Part shown: piece by piece, positions 55,481-63,784 of the stretch
How positions within the stretch are numbered: position 1 is the first letter of the stretch
Layout: the number at the start of each line of letters is the position of its first letter
NCBI GenBank assembly: GCA_030427385.1
Contig: JAUHWR010000001.1
Location: forward strand, 1,240,001 to 1,304,000
Direction: 5' to 3'
DNA from: Alphaproteobacteria bacterium
GTDB taxonomy: Bacteria > Pseudomonadota > Alphaproteobacteria > Micavibrionales > Micavibrionaceae
DNA length: 64,000 bases
Made by a program: the position numbers and the translations under genes
Notes under the pieces: generated by a model
Databases searched by the model: none
What the model was told of the DNA's origin: nothing
Seen by the model: only the letters and a program-made list of their open reading frames with translations

Positions 55481-56005
55481 ATGTCAGATAAAATAATAGC
55501 TTTTACTACAGCAGCAACGGTAATGATGGGGACTCATACTTTCGCACAGGACACCCCGCCCGCAACATGCACAATAGATGAGGACAACGTCATGCATGTC
55601 ACCGTTAATGAAGGTGATTTCGCGGGACAAGATATTGAGATTCCTTTAAGTAAGGGAATTACAGAGCCCCGTATTGTAAAAATTGGCGATGAAGAATTTG
55701 CACTAAATTCAGTTTCAGATCCTCTTAATGCACTTATAGAAGAATCAGAAGGATACGGAACGGTTGCGGATACTGTTAACCTTTCTAATAAAGGCTTGTT
55801 TTTGGATACCCCTGATTTATTCAAATTCACGGCAACAGGGTGGGACAAGTTTCTAGGAATAGGTATAGAAGACCCAGACTTGGCCCTCTCAATTCAATTT
55901 ACGACAACCGTCAACGGACAACTTGAGAATGCAGATGACTATGAGGTAATTCTATGTGATGGAAACGGTGAAAAGTCTTTAGAATATAATTTACCCATAA
56001 ATTAA
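55481..56005 (+). CDS. Exported acidic protein of unknown function
   Basis: The 174-residue product has a signal peptide (about 1-22, AFTTAATVMMGTHTFAQ). The mature part is strongly acidic and beta-rich in appearance (HVTVNEGDFAGQDIEIPLS, LALSIQFTTTVNGQLENADD), with two cysteines (ATCTI, ILCDG) that could form one disulfide. No family is recognised. It is monocistronic with its own promoter, divergent from the NDUFA9-like gene, and its 3' end overlaps the uvrD stop by 4 bp. Confidence 0.65.
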   Translation: MSDKIIAFTTAATVMMGTHTFAQDTPPATCTIDEDNVMHVTVNEGDFAGQDIEIPLSKGITEPRIVKIGDEEFALNSVSDPLNALIEESEGYGTVADTVNLSNKGLFLDTPDLFKFTATGWDKFLGIGIEDPDLALSIQFTTTVNGQLENADDYEVILCDGNGEKSLEYNLPIN

Positions 56006-58236
56006 ACCTTCTCCACAAACGAATCCATAATGCGCTTGTGCCCATGTTCTTCGAATTCGATGTCTAGCTTACGCCCGTCGCTGTGAATGACGCGTCCTTC
56101 TCCGAAACTTTCATGAAAAACCCGATCGCCCGCCTGATACGTTACGCGGCTGGTTCGCTCCTTGGAGGAAAAGGATTTTCCTGTTGATGATGGCATGACG
56201 CGGAAACGATCCTTTGGATTCACATCCGGCTTTGAAGAAAATCCGCTGCTATCCCAATGTGATGTTCTGCCCGACCCATACATACCGCTCTCTGTTTCGG
56301 TTTCGATATGATCTTGCGGCAATTCATCCACAAAGCGCGAAGGGATAGAGTTAATCCAATTACCATACATGCGCCGATTCGCCGCAAAGGAGATATAGGC
56401 TTTTTCTCGTGCGCGCGTAATTCCGACATAAGCAAGACGGCGTTCCTCCTCCAATCCTTTCAAGCCGTTTTCATCCATGGAACGCTGCGATGGGAAAAGC
56501 CCCTCCTCCCATCCTGGAAGAAATACAACGGGGAATTCCAATCCCTTTGCGCCATGCAGAGTCATAATTGTGACCTGATCTGCGTTTTTATTATCCTGAT
56601 TTTCCATGACCAGCGCGACATGTTCAAGAAATTCTCCAAAATTCTCGAAATCCGCCATTGATGATACAAGCTCTTTTAGATTTTCAACGCGTCCTGCGGC
56701 GTCTGGCGATTTATCCATCTGCCACATTTCAAGATAACCCGATTCATCCAAAATCATACTTGCCAGTTCGGTATGATGCATTTTTGAAAGATGATCACGC
56801 CAACGTTCAAAATCATCAATTAATTTCATCAAATTGCCGCGCGCCTTCCCCTTAATATGATCCGTTTGGGTTAAGTCGCGAATCGCCTCATAGAGGCTAA
56901 AGTTGTGAGTGCGTGCATGCGCATATAACTTTTGTATTGTACCGCCGCCAATTCCCCGCTTTGGCGTATTAACAATACGCTCCAAAGCCAAATCATCTTG
57001 CGGCGATGTGACCACGCGAAAATAAGCAAGCGCGTCCCTGATCTCCATTCGCTCATAAAAGCGCGGGCCGCCAATGACCCGATATGACACACCAAGTTGG
57101 ATAAAACGCTCCTCAAACTCGCGAGTTTGAAAGCCGGCGCGTATTAACACTGCAATGTCATTTAAGCTTCTTTTTTTAATCTGTAATTGTTCAATTTCTT
57201 CGGCAACCCATCGCGCCTCGGCCTGGCCATCCCATAACCCTCGTACAATAATTTTATCGCCGTCGCCTGCAGCGGAAAATAATGTTTTGCCTAGACGCCC
57301 CTCATTATTGGCAATCACAGCATTTGCCGCCGAAAGAATTGTGTTTGTACTACGGTAATTTTGCTCCAAACGAATAATCTTGGCATCGTTAAAATCTTTT
57401 TCAAACCGCAGAATGTTTTCCACCTCCGCCCCTCGCCAGCCATAGATTGATTGATCATCATCGCCAACACAGCAAATATTACCAAAGCCTTGCGCCAGTA
57501 AACGTAGCCATAGGTACTGCGCCACGTTCGTATCCTGATATTCATCAACCATAATATACTTAAACCGGCGGTGATAATCCTCTAGAATATCCTTATTTTG
57601 CGGGTTTTTCAGGATGGTAATCATATGAAGAAGCAAATCACCAAAATCGCAAGCATTAATAGTTTTCAAACGCGCCTGATAGGAATGATAAAGAGCGTGA
57701 AGTTTACCCTCTGCCGCATCGCCTGCATCATCGGCCTTCACATCCGACGGCATCAAGCCCTGATCTTTCCAGCGATCAATGCGTCCGATCATCGCCTTTG
57801 CGGGCCATTTTTTATGATCAATATGATTGGCTTCCATTAATTGCTTCATTAATCGCACTTGGTCATCGGGATCAATGATCGTAAAATTAGATTGTAACCC
57901 GACCCGATCCGCGCAACGACGCAGCATACGCGCCGCCAAGGAATGGAATGTTCCAAGCCACATCCCTTCCACCGATTGCCCCAACAATCCCGCTACGCGA
58001 TGCCGCATCTCCTGCGCAGCCTTATTGGTAAAAGTTACAGATAATACCTGCCCCGGATAGGCACGCCCAGTTTGTAAGATATAGGCCAGACGTGTTGTGA
58101 GAACCCGCGTTTTCCCTGTGCCGGCACCTGCAAGAACAAGAAGCGGGCCGTCCGTCGTTAATACAGCCTGACGCTGACCGTCATTTAGCCCGTTAAAATA
58201 TGGAGGATCACAATGATTTACTTCGATGATAGACAT
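56002..58236 (-). CDS. uvrD: UvrD/PcrA-type DNA helicase
   Basis: The 744-residue superfamily 1A helicase has Walker A AGAGTGKTRVL, motif Ia TFTNKAA, motif II VDEYQDTN, motif III DDDQSIYGWRGA, motif IV LEQNYRST, motif V TLHGAKGLEF and motif VI YVGITRAR. It unwinds DNA with 3'-5' polarity in mismatch and excision repair and removes RecA. The C-terminal 100 residues carry a short tudor-like tail (GDRVFHESFGEGRVI). Length is within the family range. It converges on the exported-protein gene with a 4-bp overlap. Confidence 0.96.
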   Translation of the reverse strand: MSIIEVNHCDPPYFNGLNDGQRQAVLTTDGPLLVLAGAGTGKTRVLTTRLAYILQTGRAYPGQVLSVTFTNKAAQEMRHRVAGLLGQSVEGMWLGTFHSLAARMLRRCADRVGLQSNFTIIDPDDQVRLMKQLMEANHIDHKKWPAKAMIGRIDRWKDQGLMPSDVKADDAGDAAEGKLHALYHSYQARLKTINACDFGDLLLHMITILKNPQNKDILEDYHRRFKYIMVDEYQDTNVAQYLWLRLLAQGFGNICCVGDDDQSIYGWRGAEVENILRFEKDFNDAKIIRLEQNYRSTNTILSAANAVIANNEGRLGKTLFSAAGDGDKIIVRGLWDGQAEARWVAEEIEQLQIKKRSLNDIAVLIRAGFQTREFEERFIQLGVSYRVIGGPRFYERMEIRDALAYFRVVTSPQDDLALERIVNTPKRGIGGGTIQKLYAHARTHNFSLYEAIRDLTQTDHIKGKARGNLMKLIDDFERWRDHLSKMHHTELASMILDESGYLEMWQMDKSPDAAGRVENLKELVSSMADFENFGEFLEHVALVMENQDNKNADQVTIMTLHGAKGLEFPVVFLPGWEEGLFPSQRSMDENGLKGLEEERRLAYVGITRAREKAYISFAANRRMYGNWINSIPSRFVDELPQDHIETETESGMYGSGRTSHWDSSGFSSKPDVNPKDRFRVMPSSTGKSFSSKERTSRVTYQAGDRVFHESFGEGRVIHSDGRKLDIEFEEHGHKRIMDSFVEKV

Positions 58237-58314
58237 TCTAATGCTTTAACACGGAGACAAAAAAAATCGAAGAAAAAGCTTTTAAAGATCCATCGAAGCT
58301 GTCAATAGAATTTA

Positions 58315-58743
58315 ATGGAATGTGTTTTTTGCAAGATTATAAATAAAGAGTTACCCGCAAGTATTGTCTATGAAGATCACAGATGTATCGCTTTTATGGA
58401 TATATCTCCTGTAAATATTGGACAATGTCTTGTTATACCTAAAGAGCATATTGATCATTTTACCGATATAAACGATAACTTAGCCGCCCATATCATGGTA
58501 ATAGGTCAAAAGATTGGGCGCAAAATAATGAAGGTTTTGAAGCCGGAGCGTATTGGATTTGTTGTGCATGGTTATGGTGTATTTCATGCACATTTAGTGG
58601 TCGTACCGCAGCACAATGAAAATGATATTACATCAATTAAAATGCTTGAGGTGGTAGATGGAAAAATCCATCCCAACTTTAAATTACTTCAAACTAGAAG
58701 TAGAAAAGAATTAGATAATACAGCTGAAGCTATTAAAATCTAA
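58315..58743 (+). CDS. HIT-domain protein with altered histidine triad
   Basis: The 142-residue protein is a Hint-like HIT protein: CVFCKIINKELPASIVYEDH with zinc cysteines C3 and C6, AFMDISPVNIGQCLVIPKEH, then the triad region GYGVFHAHLVVVP. The normal motif is H-x-H-x-H; here it reads H91-A-H93-L-V95, so the third histidine is valine. HIT proteins hydrolyse nucleoside phosphoramidates or related bonds using the middle histidine, which is kept. Activity may be reduced or shifted. The gene is single, divergent from uvrD, and converges on petC with 7 bp between stops. Confidence 0.85.
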   Translation: MECVFCKIINKELPASIVYEDHRCIAFMDISPVNIGQCLVIPKEHIDHFTDINDNLAAHIMVIGQKIGRKIMKVLKPERIGFVVHGYGVFHAHLVVVPQHNENDITSIKMLEVVDGKIHPNFKLLQTRSRKELDNTAEAIKI

Positions 58744-58750
58744 TAACCAC

Positions 58751-59524
58751 TCAATGCTCAACATCCTTCCAGATCTTTTTCTTCGCCATAAAAAAGACCA
58801 AGCAGAAGAAGAATAAGAAGATCATGGCACGCATTCCTATATTTTTACGTGCTTCCATATGCGGGTCGGCAGCATATTTCAGGAACTCAGTAACGTCTTT
58901 AGCATACTGTTTAACTGTTTCTGGTGAGCCATCAGGATATGCTACAATACCGTCAGATAATGGCGCCGCCATTGAGATCACGTGACCAGCCATGTATTTA
59001 TTATAATATTGACCTGGTGCAAGCTCCGTATGTTCGGGCGCATCCACATACCCTTCCGCCAATAAAGCATAGATATAATCCGCGCCGTGATGACGTGCAT
59101 TCACAAGCAAGGACATATCAGGCGGAAATGCGCCATTATTCGATGCTTTTGCCGCTTGGGGATTTGCAAATGGGGCAGGAAAGCGATCTGCGGGACGGCC
59201 AGGACGATCAAACATTTCGCCTTGATCATTTGGCCCGTCCGTAATTGTGAATTCAGAAGCAATCGCTTTAATTTGACTTTCATCATAACCAAGACCATCC
59301 AAATTACGAAAAGCAACACGCTTTAAAGAATGGCATGCCGCGCAGACATTTTTATAAACCAAAAATCCGCGCTGTAGAGCTGCTTTATCATACATGCCAC
59401 GCGGCCCATCAAAATGCCAATGTTGATGGGGGGGCTCCACGGCGCCTTCCGCGGCAAATGTGGGTGTTGCAGAGACGTTGAGCGCGCAAATAGCAAGAGC
59501 GGTTAGTGTTAATTTTTTGATCAT
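58751..59524 (-). CDS. petC: Cytochrome c1 of the bc1 complex
   Basis: The 257-residue protein has a signal peptide (about 1-25), a covalent haem site C61-A-A-C64-H65 (CAACHS), conserved PPDMSLLVNARHHG and an axial-methionine region (SMAAPLSDG), and a C-terminal membrane anchor (about 228-250, MIFLFFFCLVFFMAKKK). It carries electrons from the Rieske protein to a soluble cytochrome c. Its start overlaps the petB stop by 4 bp (ATGA). Confidence 0.96.
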   Translation of the reverse strand: MIKKLTLTALAICALNVSATPTFAAEGAVEPPHQHWHFDGPRGMYDKAALQRGFLVYKNVCAACHSLKRVAFRNLDGLGYDESQIKAIASEFTITDGPNDQGEMFDRPGRPADRFPAPFANPQAAKASNNGAFPPDMSLLVNARHHGADYIYALLAEGYVDAPEHTELAPGQYYNKYMAGHVISMAAPLSDGIVAYPDGSPETVKQYAKDVTEFLKYAADPHMEARKNIGMRAMIFLFFFCLVFFMAKKKIWKDVEH

Positions 59525-60846
59525 GCCGCAGCAGCTCCCTTTGCTGATTTCTTAGATTTGTTTTTCTCCAATACCGCTTCACTGATGCTATTCGGCAATG
59601 GTTTTGCTTTTTCAATTTTGGTCAGGATAGGCAAAATGACGAGGAAAAAAGCAAAGTAATAAACCGTACTAAATTGCCCGATCAGGTAAGCCGGAATACC
59701 AAGAATAGTTGCATCCGCCGTTAACGCCCCAAGGTAACCAAGCAAGACAACATTTGCCGCCCAAAGTAAGAAAAACTTTTGAAATAAGGGGCGGTAGCGC
59801 GCACTGCGAACTGGGTGGCGATCCAACCACGGTAAGACAAACAGGATAGCGATTGACCCAATCATCGCCAGAACACCACCAAGCTTGGCTGAGATACCGA
59901 CCCATTCAAAGACAATCAGTGGCGTGAATAATCCTTCATAAATAACGGATTTCAATATCGCATAGAAAGGAAGGAAGTACCATTCCGGCACGATATGCGG
60001 CGGTGTCACCAATGGGTCATATTCAACAAAATGATCCGCATGGGTCAACATAAGTGGTGCATAAAACACCAAATAAGCATATACGATCAGGAATACGCCC
60101 ATACCGAAAATGTCTTTCGTGGTATAATATGGGTGGAACGGAACCGTGTCTTGTGGGCCCTTTGGTTCAATACCAGTCGGGTTATTTGACCCAGTCATGT
60201 GAAGTGCCACAATATGCAAGAACACCACGCCAACAATCACAAACGGTAACAAAAAGTGCAGTACAAAGAACCGGTTCACCGTTGCATTACTAACGGTATA
60301 ATCCCCCAAAAGAAGATTTAAAATGCTCTCCCCAGCGACAGGAATTGCCGTAAATAGGTTTGTGATAACGGTTGCAGCCCAACCGCCCATTTGTGACATG
60401 GTCATTGAATATCCCATGAACGCGGTTGCCATCATAAGTAAGAAAATCACAACGCCCAAAATCCAAAGTAATTCGCGTGGATTTTTATAAGATCCATAGT
60501 ACATGCCGCGATAAATATGAATATATACGGCAATGAAGAACATGGATGCGCCGTTCATATGAATATATCGCAACATCCACCCCCAGTTCACATCGCGCAT
60601 AATGCGTTCAATCGAGGAAAATGCCCCTTCGGAGCTCGGCATAAAATGCATCGCCAAAAATAATCCGGACGCAATCATAGTAATCAGCATAAAAAACGCC
60701 AAAGCACCAAAATTCCAGAAATAATTGAAGTTTTTAGGAGTCGGAAATACCCCATACTCATTTTTCATCATGGTAAAGAGAGGAAGACGAACATCAATCC
60801 AATCAATTACCTTATTGTCAAATGCAACTCTTTTGCCACCGGCCAT
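59521..60846 (-). CDS. petB: Cytochrome b of the bc1 complex
   Basis: The 441-residue integral protein has about eight membrane helices and the two b-haems. Haem-ligand histidines lie in the helices with FLAMHFMP and YIHMNGASMFF, and in HFLLPFVIVGVVFLHIVALH. The Qo-site PEWYFLPFYAILKS (PEWY) motif is intact. The C-terminal extension after about residue 415 is Lys/Ala-rich. It oxidises ubiquinol together with the Rieske protein. It lies 4 bp after petA and overlaps petC by 4 bp. Confidence 0.97.
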   Translation of the reverse strand: MAGGKRVAFDNKVIDWIDVRLPLFTMMKNEYGVFPTPKNFNYFWNFGALAFFMLITMIASGLFLAMHFMPSSEGAFSSIERIMRDVNWGWMLRYIHMNGASMFFIAVYIHIYRGMYYGSYKNPRELLWILGVVIFLLMMATAFMGYSMTMSQMGGWAATVITNLFTAIPVAGESILNLLLGDYTVSNATVNRFFVLHFLLPFVIVGVVFLHIVALHMTGSNNPTGIEPKGPQDTVPFHPYYTTKDIFGMGVFLIVYAYLVFYAPLMLTHADHFVEYDPLVTPPHIVPEWYFLPFYAILKSVIYEGLFTPLIVFEWVGISAKLGGVLAMIGSIAILFVLPWLDRHPVRSARYRPLFQKFFLLWAANVVLLGYLGALTADATILGIPAYLIGQFSTVYYFAFFLVILPILTKIEKAKPLPNSISEAVLEKNKSKKSAKGAAAA

Positions 60847-60850
60847 AATT

Positions 60851-61396
60851 TTATCCTATTCTTATTAGAGTATCGCTCACGAATTCATATCCGGGAACGA
60901 ATAGATTCTTTGGTGCGGGGCCCTTACGGATACGTCCCGATGTATCATAATGAGATCCGTGACAAGGGCAGAACCATCCCCCGAAATCACCATGTTGATC
61001 CGTTGGCTTTTGTCCAGAAGGAACACAGCCAAGGTGAGTACAAATTCCAACCATCACCAGCCATTCATCTTTCTGAACACGGTCAGCATCTGTTTGAGGA
61101 TCTCTCAATTCAGTCACATCAACCTCTTTGGCGGCTTCAATTTCTTTTGCTGTACGGCGGCGTATAAAAACCGGCTTACCGCGCCACATTGCTGTAATGG
61201 ACTGCCCAACCTCAATCGGTGATAAATCCACCTCGGTTGACGCCATGGCACGCGCATCCGCACCGGGATTCATCGAACTGATAAATGGCCAGGCAACAGA
61301 GCCAGCCCCGACAGCACCGAACATTCCGGCCGTTAAATATAAGAAGTCTCGGCGACCTTCGCCCGCTTCGTTTTTTGTATCATTAGATGAGGTCAT
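60851..61396 (-). CDS. petA: Rieske iron-sulfur subunit of the bc1 complex
   Basis: The 181-residue protein has a twin-arginine type leader ([19 protein letters not shown]) that serves as a single N-terminal anchor. The 2Fe-2S domain has C119-T-H121-L-G-C124 and C143-P-C145-H146-G: C119, H121, C143 and H146 bind the cluster, and C124 and C145 form the disulfide. It accepts the first electron from ubiquinol. It is the first gene of petABC. Confidence 0.97.
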   Translation of the reverse strand: MTSSNDTKNEAGEGRRDFLYLTAGMFGAVGAGSVAWPFISSMNPGADARAMASTEVDLSPIEVGQSITAMWRGKPVFIRRRTAKEIEAAKEVDVTELRDPQTDADRVQKDEWLVMVGICTHLGCVPSGQKPTDQHGDFGGWFCPCHGSHYDTSGRIRKGPAPKNLFVPGYEFVSDTLIRIG

Positions 61397-61420
61397 GTAT
61401 TTTCAATTTTTAGTTAACCT

Positions 61421-61450
61421 AGTATGACGTTGATATAATAGATTTATCAA
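61421..61450 (-). promoter_or_regulatory. Possible promoter of petABC
   Basis: On the minus strand TTGATA (61445-61450) and CATACT (61421-61426) are 18 bp apart, 25 bp upstream of the petA ATG. On the plus strand a perfect TATAAT (61434-61439) lies 64 bp upstream of trmL, but lacks a good -35. The divergent control regions therefore overlap. Confidence 0.35.
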
Positions 61451-61503
61451 GCATGCACTATAAGTTTTTTTAAAAAATCTTTCAATATAAGGAATAAAAA
61501 AAT

Positions 61504-61953
61504 CTGACATTACACTTAGCGCTTTATCAGCCTGACATTCCGCAAAATGTTGGGGCCGCGATTCGGCTCACCGCTTGCCTAGATTTCACCCTTCATATCA
61601 TCGAGCCTTGCGCGTTTCCGTGGAAAGAAAGTGAGTTTCGCCGCACCGCCATGGATTACAGTAAGTTGAGTCGTATGGAAAGACACACGTCATGGACGAC
61701 ATTCAAAGACAAAACAACAGATCAAAGAAAAATCCTCATGACCACGAAGGGCGCAACGCCGCTATATGATTTTAAATTTCAACCCAATGATATTTTATTG
61801 ATGGGGCGCGAAAGCGCCGGCGTTCCGGAAGACGTCCATAATACAGTAGATGCCCGCATTTATATTCCCATGCACGGCACGGCAAGATCCTTAAATATCG
61901 TCAATGCCGCCGCGATTGCGTGCGGAGAGGCGATGCGGCAAGTGGATTTATAG
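61504..61953 (+). CDS. trmL: tRNA (cytidine(34)-2'-O)-methyltransferase TrmL, apparent CTG start
   Basis: The 149-residue SPOUT methyltransferase modifies the wobble base of tRNA-Leu. Conserved sequence starts almost at once (LALYQPDIPQNVGAAIRLTA), followed by PCAFPWKESEFRRTAMDY, DILLMGRESAGVPEDV and SLNIVNAAAIACGEAM. The frame has a TAA at 61495-61497, and between it and the conserved block there is no ATG, GTG or TTG. CTG at 61504 has AAGGA ten bases upstream and gives the expected N-terminus. Starting at the ATG 61651 would delete the first third of the fold. The stop lies 1 bp from the convergent orf119 stop. Confidence 0.85.
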   Translation: MTLHLALYQPDIPQNVGAAIRLTACLDFTLHIIEPCAFPWKESEFRRTAMDYSKLSRMERHTSWTTFKDKTTDQRKILMTTKGATPLYDFKFQPNDILLMGRESAGVPEDVHNTVDARIYIPMHGTARSLNIVNAAAIACGEAMRQVDL

Positions 61954-61954
61954 A

Positions 61955-62314
61955 TTAAGAAAGATAAGGATTTGGTCCTGGATGAGTAATAGGCTTAAGA
62001 TTATTAAGTAAGTCACGACATGCAATCGCTTCATTAACACTCACGGCACCCACGGAAACAAGCCCACTCAAGACATATTCTATAGCATCAAAATCTGAAC
62101 CATCCAATTCCACTGTTGCTGACTCCCAACGCTGTAGATCTCCCACGCTCAGGCCCTGTAATTCTGGCGTAGATAATATAACATCTGCTAATTTATCCCC
62201 TGCCACTTCACGAATACCCGTAAACGCCTGTGCGAATGCTCTTGCATCGGTGGTTGCGTCCCAACGTGCTCTAAATTTAGGTGTTATCGACAAACCTTCT
62301 GAAAATTCAGTCAT
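61955..62314 (-). CDS. Hypothetical 119-residue protein (orf119)
   Basis: This is a soluble, acidic protein without signal or membrane segment. The sequence alternates helices (DARAFAQAFTGIREVAGDKLADVI, quoted by its landmarks FAQAF and KLADVI; then GLSVGDLQRWESAT and DAIEYVLSGLVSVGAVSVNEAIACRDLL) and ends in a Pro-rich tail (THPGPNPYLS). I recognise no family. It stands between convergent trmL (1 bp) and divergent gloA (68 bp between starts), so it is probably transcribed on its own. Composition and an AGGAGATAT-like site just upstream of the ATG support it as a real gene. Confidence 0.65.
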   Translation of the reverse strand: MTEFSEGLSITPKFRARWDATTDARAFAQAFTGIREVAGDKLADVILSTPELQGLSVGDLQRWESATVELDGSDFDAIEYVLSGLVSVGAVSVNEAIACRDLLNNLKPITHPGPNPYLS

Positions 62315-62382
62315 TGATATATCTCCTCTACTTTTTTATACATTTAAAGACGACGCTACTAATAAAAAAGGAATATATCAAT

Positions 62383-62841
62383 ATGCATTATCTTCACACC
62401 ATGGTTCGCATTCGCAGTATCGACGAATCACTTCATTTTTACTGTGGACTGCTAGGATTGGAGGAGCAATACCGCATAGAAAATGAAAAAGGGCGATTTA
62501 CCCTGATTTTTCTGCGTGCGCCCGGTGATAAAAACAGCGCCGAAGCCACCAAATCCCCCCTGCTTGAACTCACCTATAATTGGCCCAAAGAAAATGATAA
62601 AGACGAAGAATATAGCGTAGAAGGACGCGGTTTCGGTCATTTGGCGTATCGCGTTGATAATATTTATGATCTCTGCCAAAAACTAATGGACTCAGGAGTA
62701 ACGATAAACCGTCCACCACGAGACGGACATATGGCTTTTATTAAATCACCTGATGGCATATCTATCGAGCTTATTCAAAAAGATGGCTCTCTTCCTGTTC
62801 AGGAACCATGGGCATCCATGAAGAATAGCGGAAGCTGGTAA
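62383..62841 (+). CDS. gloA: Lactoylglutathione lyase (glyoxalase I)
   Basis: The 152-residue VOC-fold protein matches glyoxalase I, which converts the methylglyoxal-glutathione adduct to lactoylglutathione. Metal-ligand regions are LHTMVRI (first His), LLELTYNW (Glu), GFGHLAYRV (second His) and GISIELIQ (second Glu). The C-terminal EPWASMKNSGSW is typical of alphaproteobacterial members. I start at ATG 62383 with AAGGA ten bases upstream; the codons back to 62281 overlap orf119 and lack family character. Its stop is 1 bp from the convergent acyltransferase stop. Confidence 0.85.
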   Translation: MHYLHTMVRIRSIDESLHFYCGLLGLEEQYRIENEKGRFTLIFLRAPGDKNSAEATKSPLLELTYNWPKENDKDEEYSVEGRGFGHLAYRVDNIYDLCQKLMDSGVTINRPPRDGHMAFIKSPDGISIELIQKDGSLPVQEPWASMKNSGSW

Positions 62842-62842
62842 T

Positions 62843-63724
62843 CTATTTTTCTTTGCTTTTTGAGTTGAGATCAATCCTATAGGCCGCCTTTGGCGGCGGT
62901 AAGGTTTCCATGCCGCCTAGTTTGTAAGTCATTGTTCTTAATTCATGACAAAGCTCTGCCCTGCTTTTTATGTGAGCAAATTTTTCATACGCAATAGCAT
63001 CACCAATGCGCACCCCAATAGTCCAACCTATTTTATCAGCAAGCTCTTTAAAAAACATTGCCAGCCTTAATGTTGGGGAAAAAAGACTGACTATTTGAAA
63101 TAAACGACTATTTTGTCCCTCAAAAAAAATTGGAACTATAGTTGCTTGAGAAGATTGCACCAGCCCTCCAATAAAAGTCTGCCACTCAGTGTCCTGCGCG
63201 ACCTTATCTTTCCAAGTCGGAATTGTGGACACGCCGCCAGCTGGAAATACCGCTATGGATCCGCCATTCTTAAGTATTTCACGCGCCGCCTTTCGAGTCG
63301 CAAGATTGGTTTTCAAAGCTTGCTCTGTACCGGAAAAATCAATTTCCAAAAGATTATCCTTAGTGGCATCCACTCGGCATAATACAGAATTGGTTAATAC
63401 CTTATAGTCCTCACGTACTTTTGCCATCATCATATTGATGATTAGGCCATCCAACACCCCATAAGGATGGTTGGCGACCACAACTAAAGGACCAGTTTTA
63501 GGTATTTCCTCTAATTTCTTACGATTATAATCTATCGTAAGATCTAACTTGCGAAGCGCCGCATCCCAAAAGGTTTCATGATCACGACGATTTTCTTGTT
63601 CATATTCATTATAGAGTCGCCAAATCTTCCACTTTCCGGTCATGCGTTCAATAAACATAATCATGCATTTCTGTATGTAATTATGATCATCAGATGCATA
63701 AGTGAATGATTTTTTATCTATCAT
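62843..63724 (-). CDS. Lysophospholipid acyltransferase-family protein
   Basis: The 293-residue protein has the PlsC-like acyltransferase fold. The catalytic motif is VANHPYGVLDG (His and Asp), motif III-like AVFPAGGVST follows about 80 residues later, and PIFFEGQNSR is the last motif. The HPYGVLDG spacing places it with the OlsA/putative-hemolysin branch rather than with typical PlsC (HxxxxD). It may acylate lysophosphatidic acid or a lyso-ornithine lipid. No OlsB partner is in the window. There is no obvious N-terminal anchor. Confidence 0.82.
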   Translation of the reverse strand: MIDKKSFTYASDDHNYIQKCMIMFIERMTGKWKIWRLYNEYEQENRRDHETFWDAALRKLDLTIDYNRKKLEEIPKTGPLVVVANHPYGVLDGLIINMMMAKVREDYKVLTNSVLCRVDATKDNLLEIDFSGTEQALKTNLATRKAAREILKNGGSIAVFPAGGVSTIPTWKDKVAQDTEWQTFIGGLVQSSQATIVPIFFEGQNSRLFQIVSLFSPTLRLAMFFKELADKIGWTIGVRIGDAIAYEKFAHIKSRAELCHELRTMTYKLGGMETLPPPKAAYRIDLNSKSKEK

Positions 63725-63784
63725 ATTCCTATTATATCTTAATTCACGAACTTTCTACAAAACTCATATAGACAGGTTAGTTGA

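Noticed and set aside
61651-61953. ATG 61651 as the start of trmL
   Set aside because: It would remove the conserved N-terminal strand and QPDIPQN motif that are encoded in frame upstream, so the CTG at 61504 is preferred.
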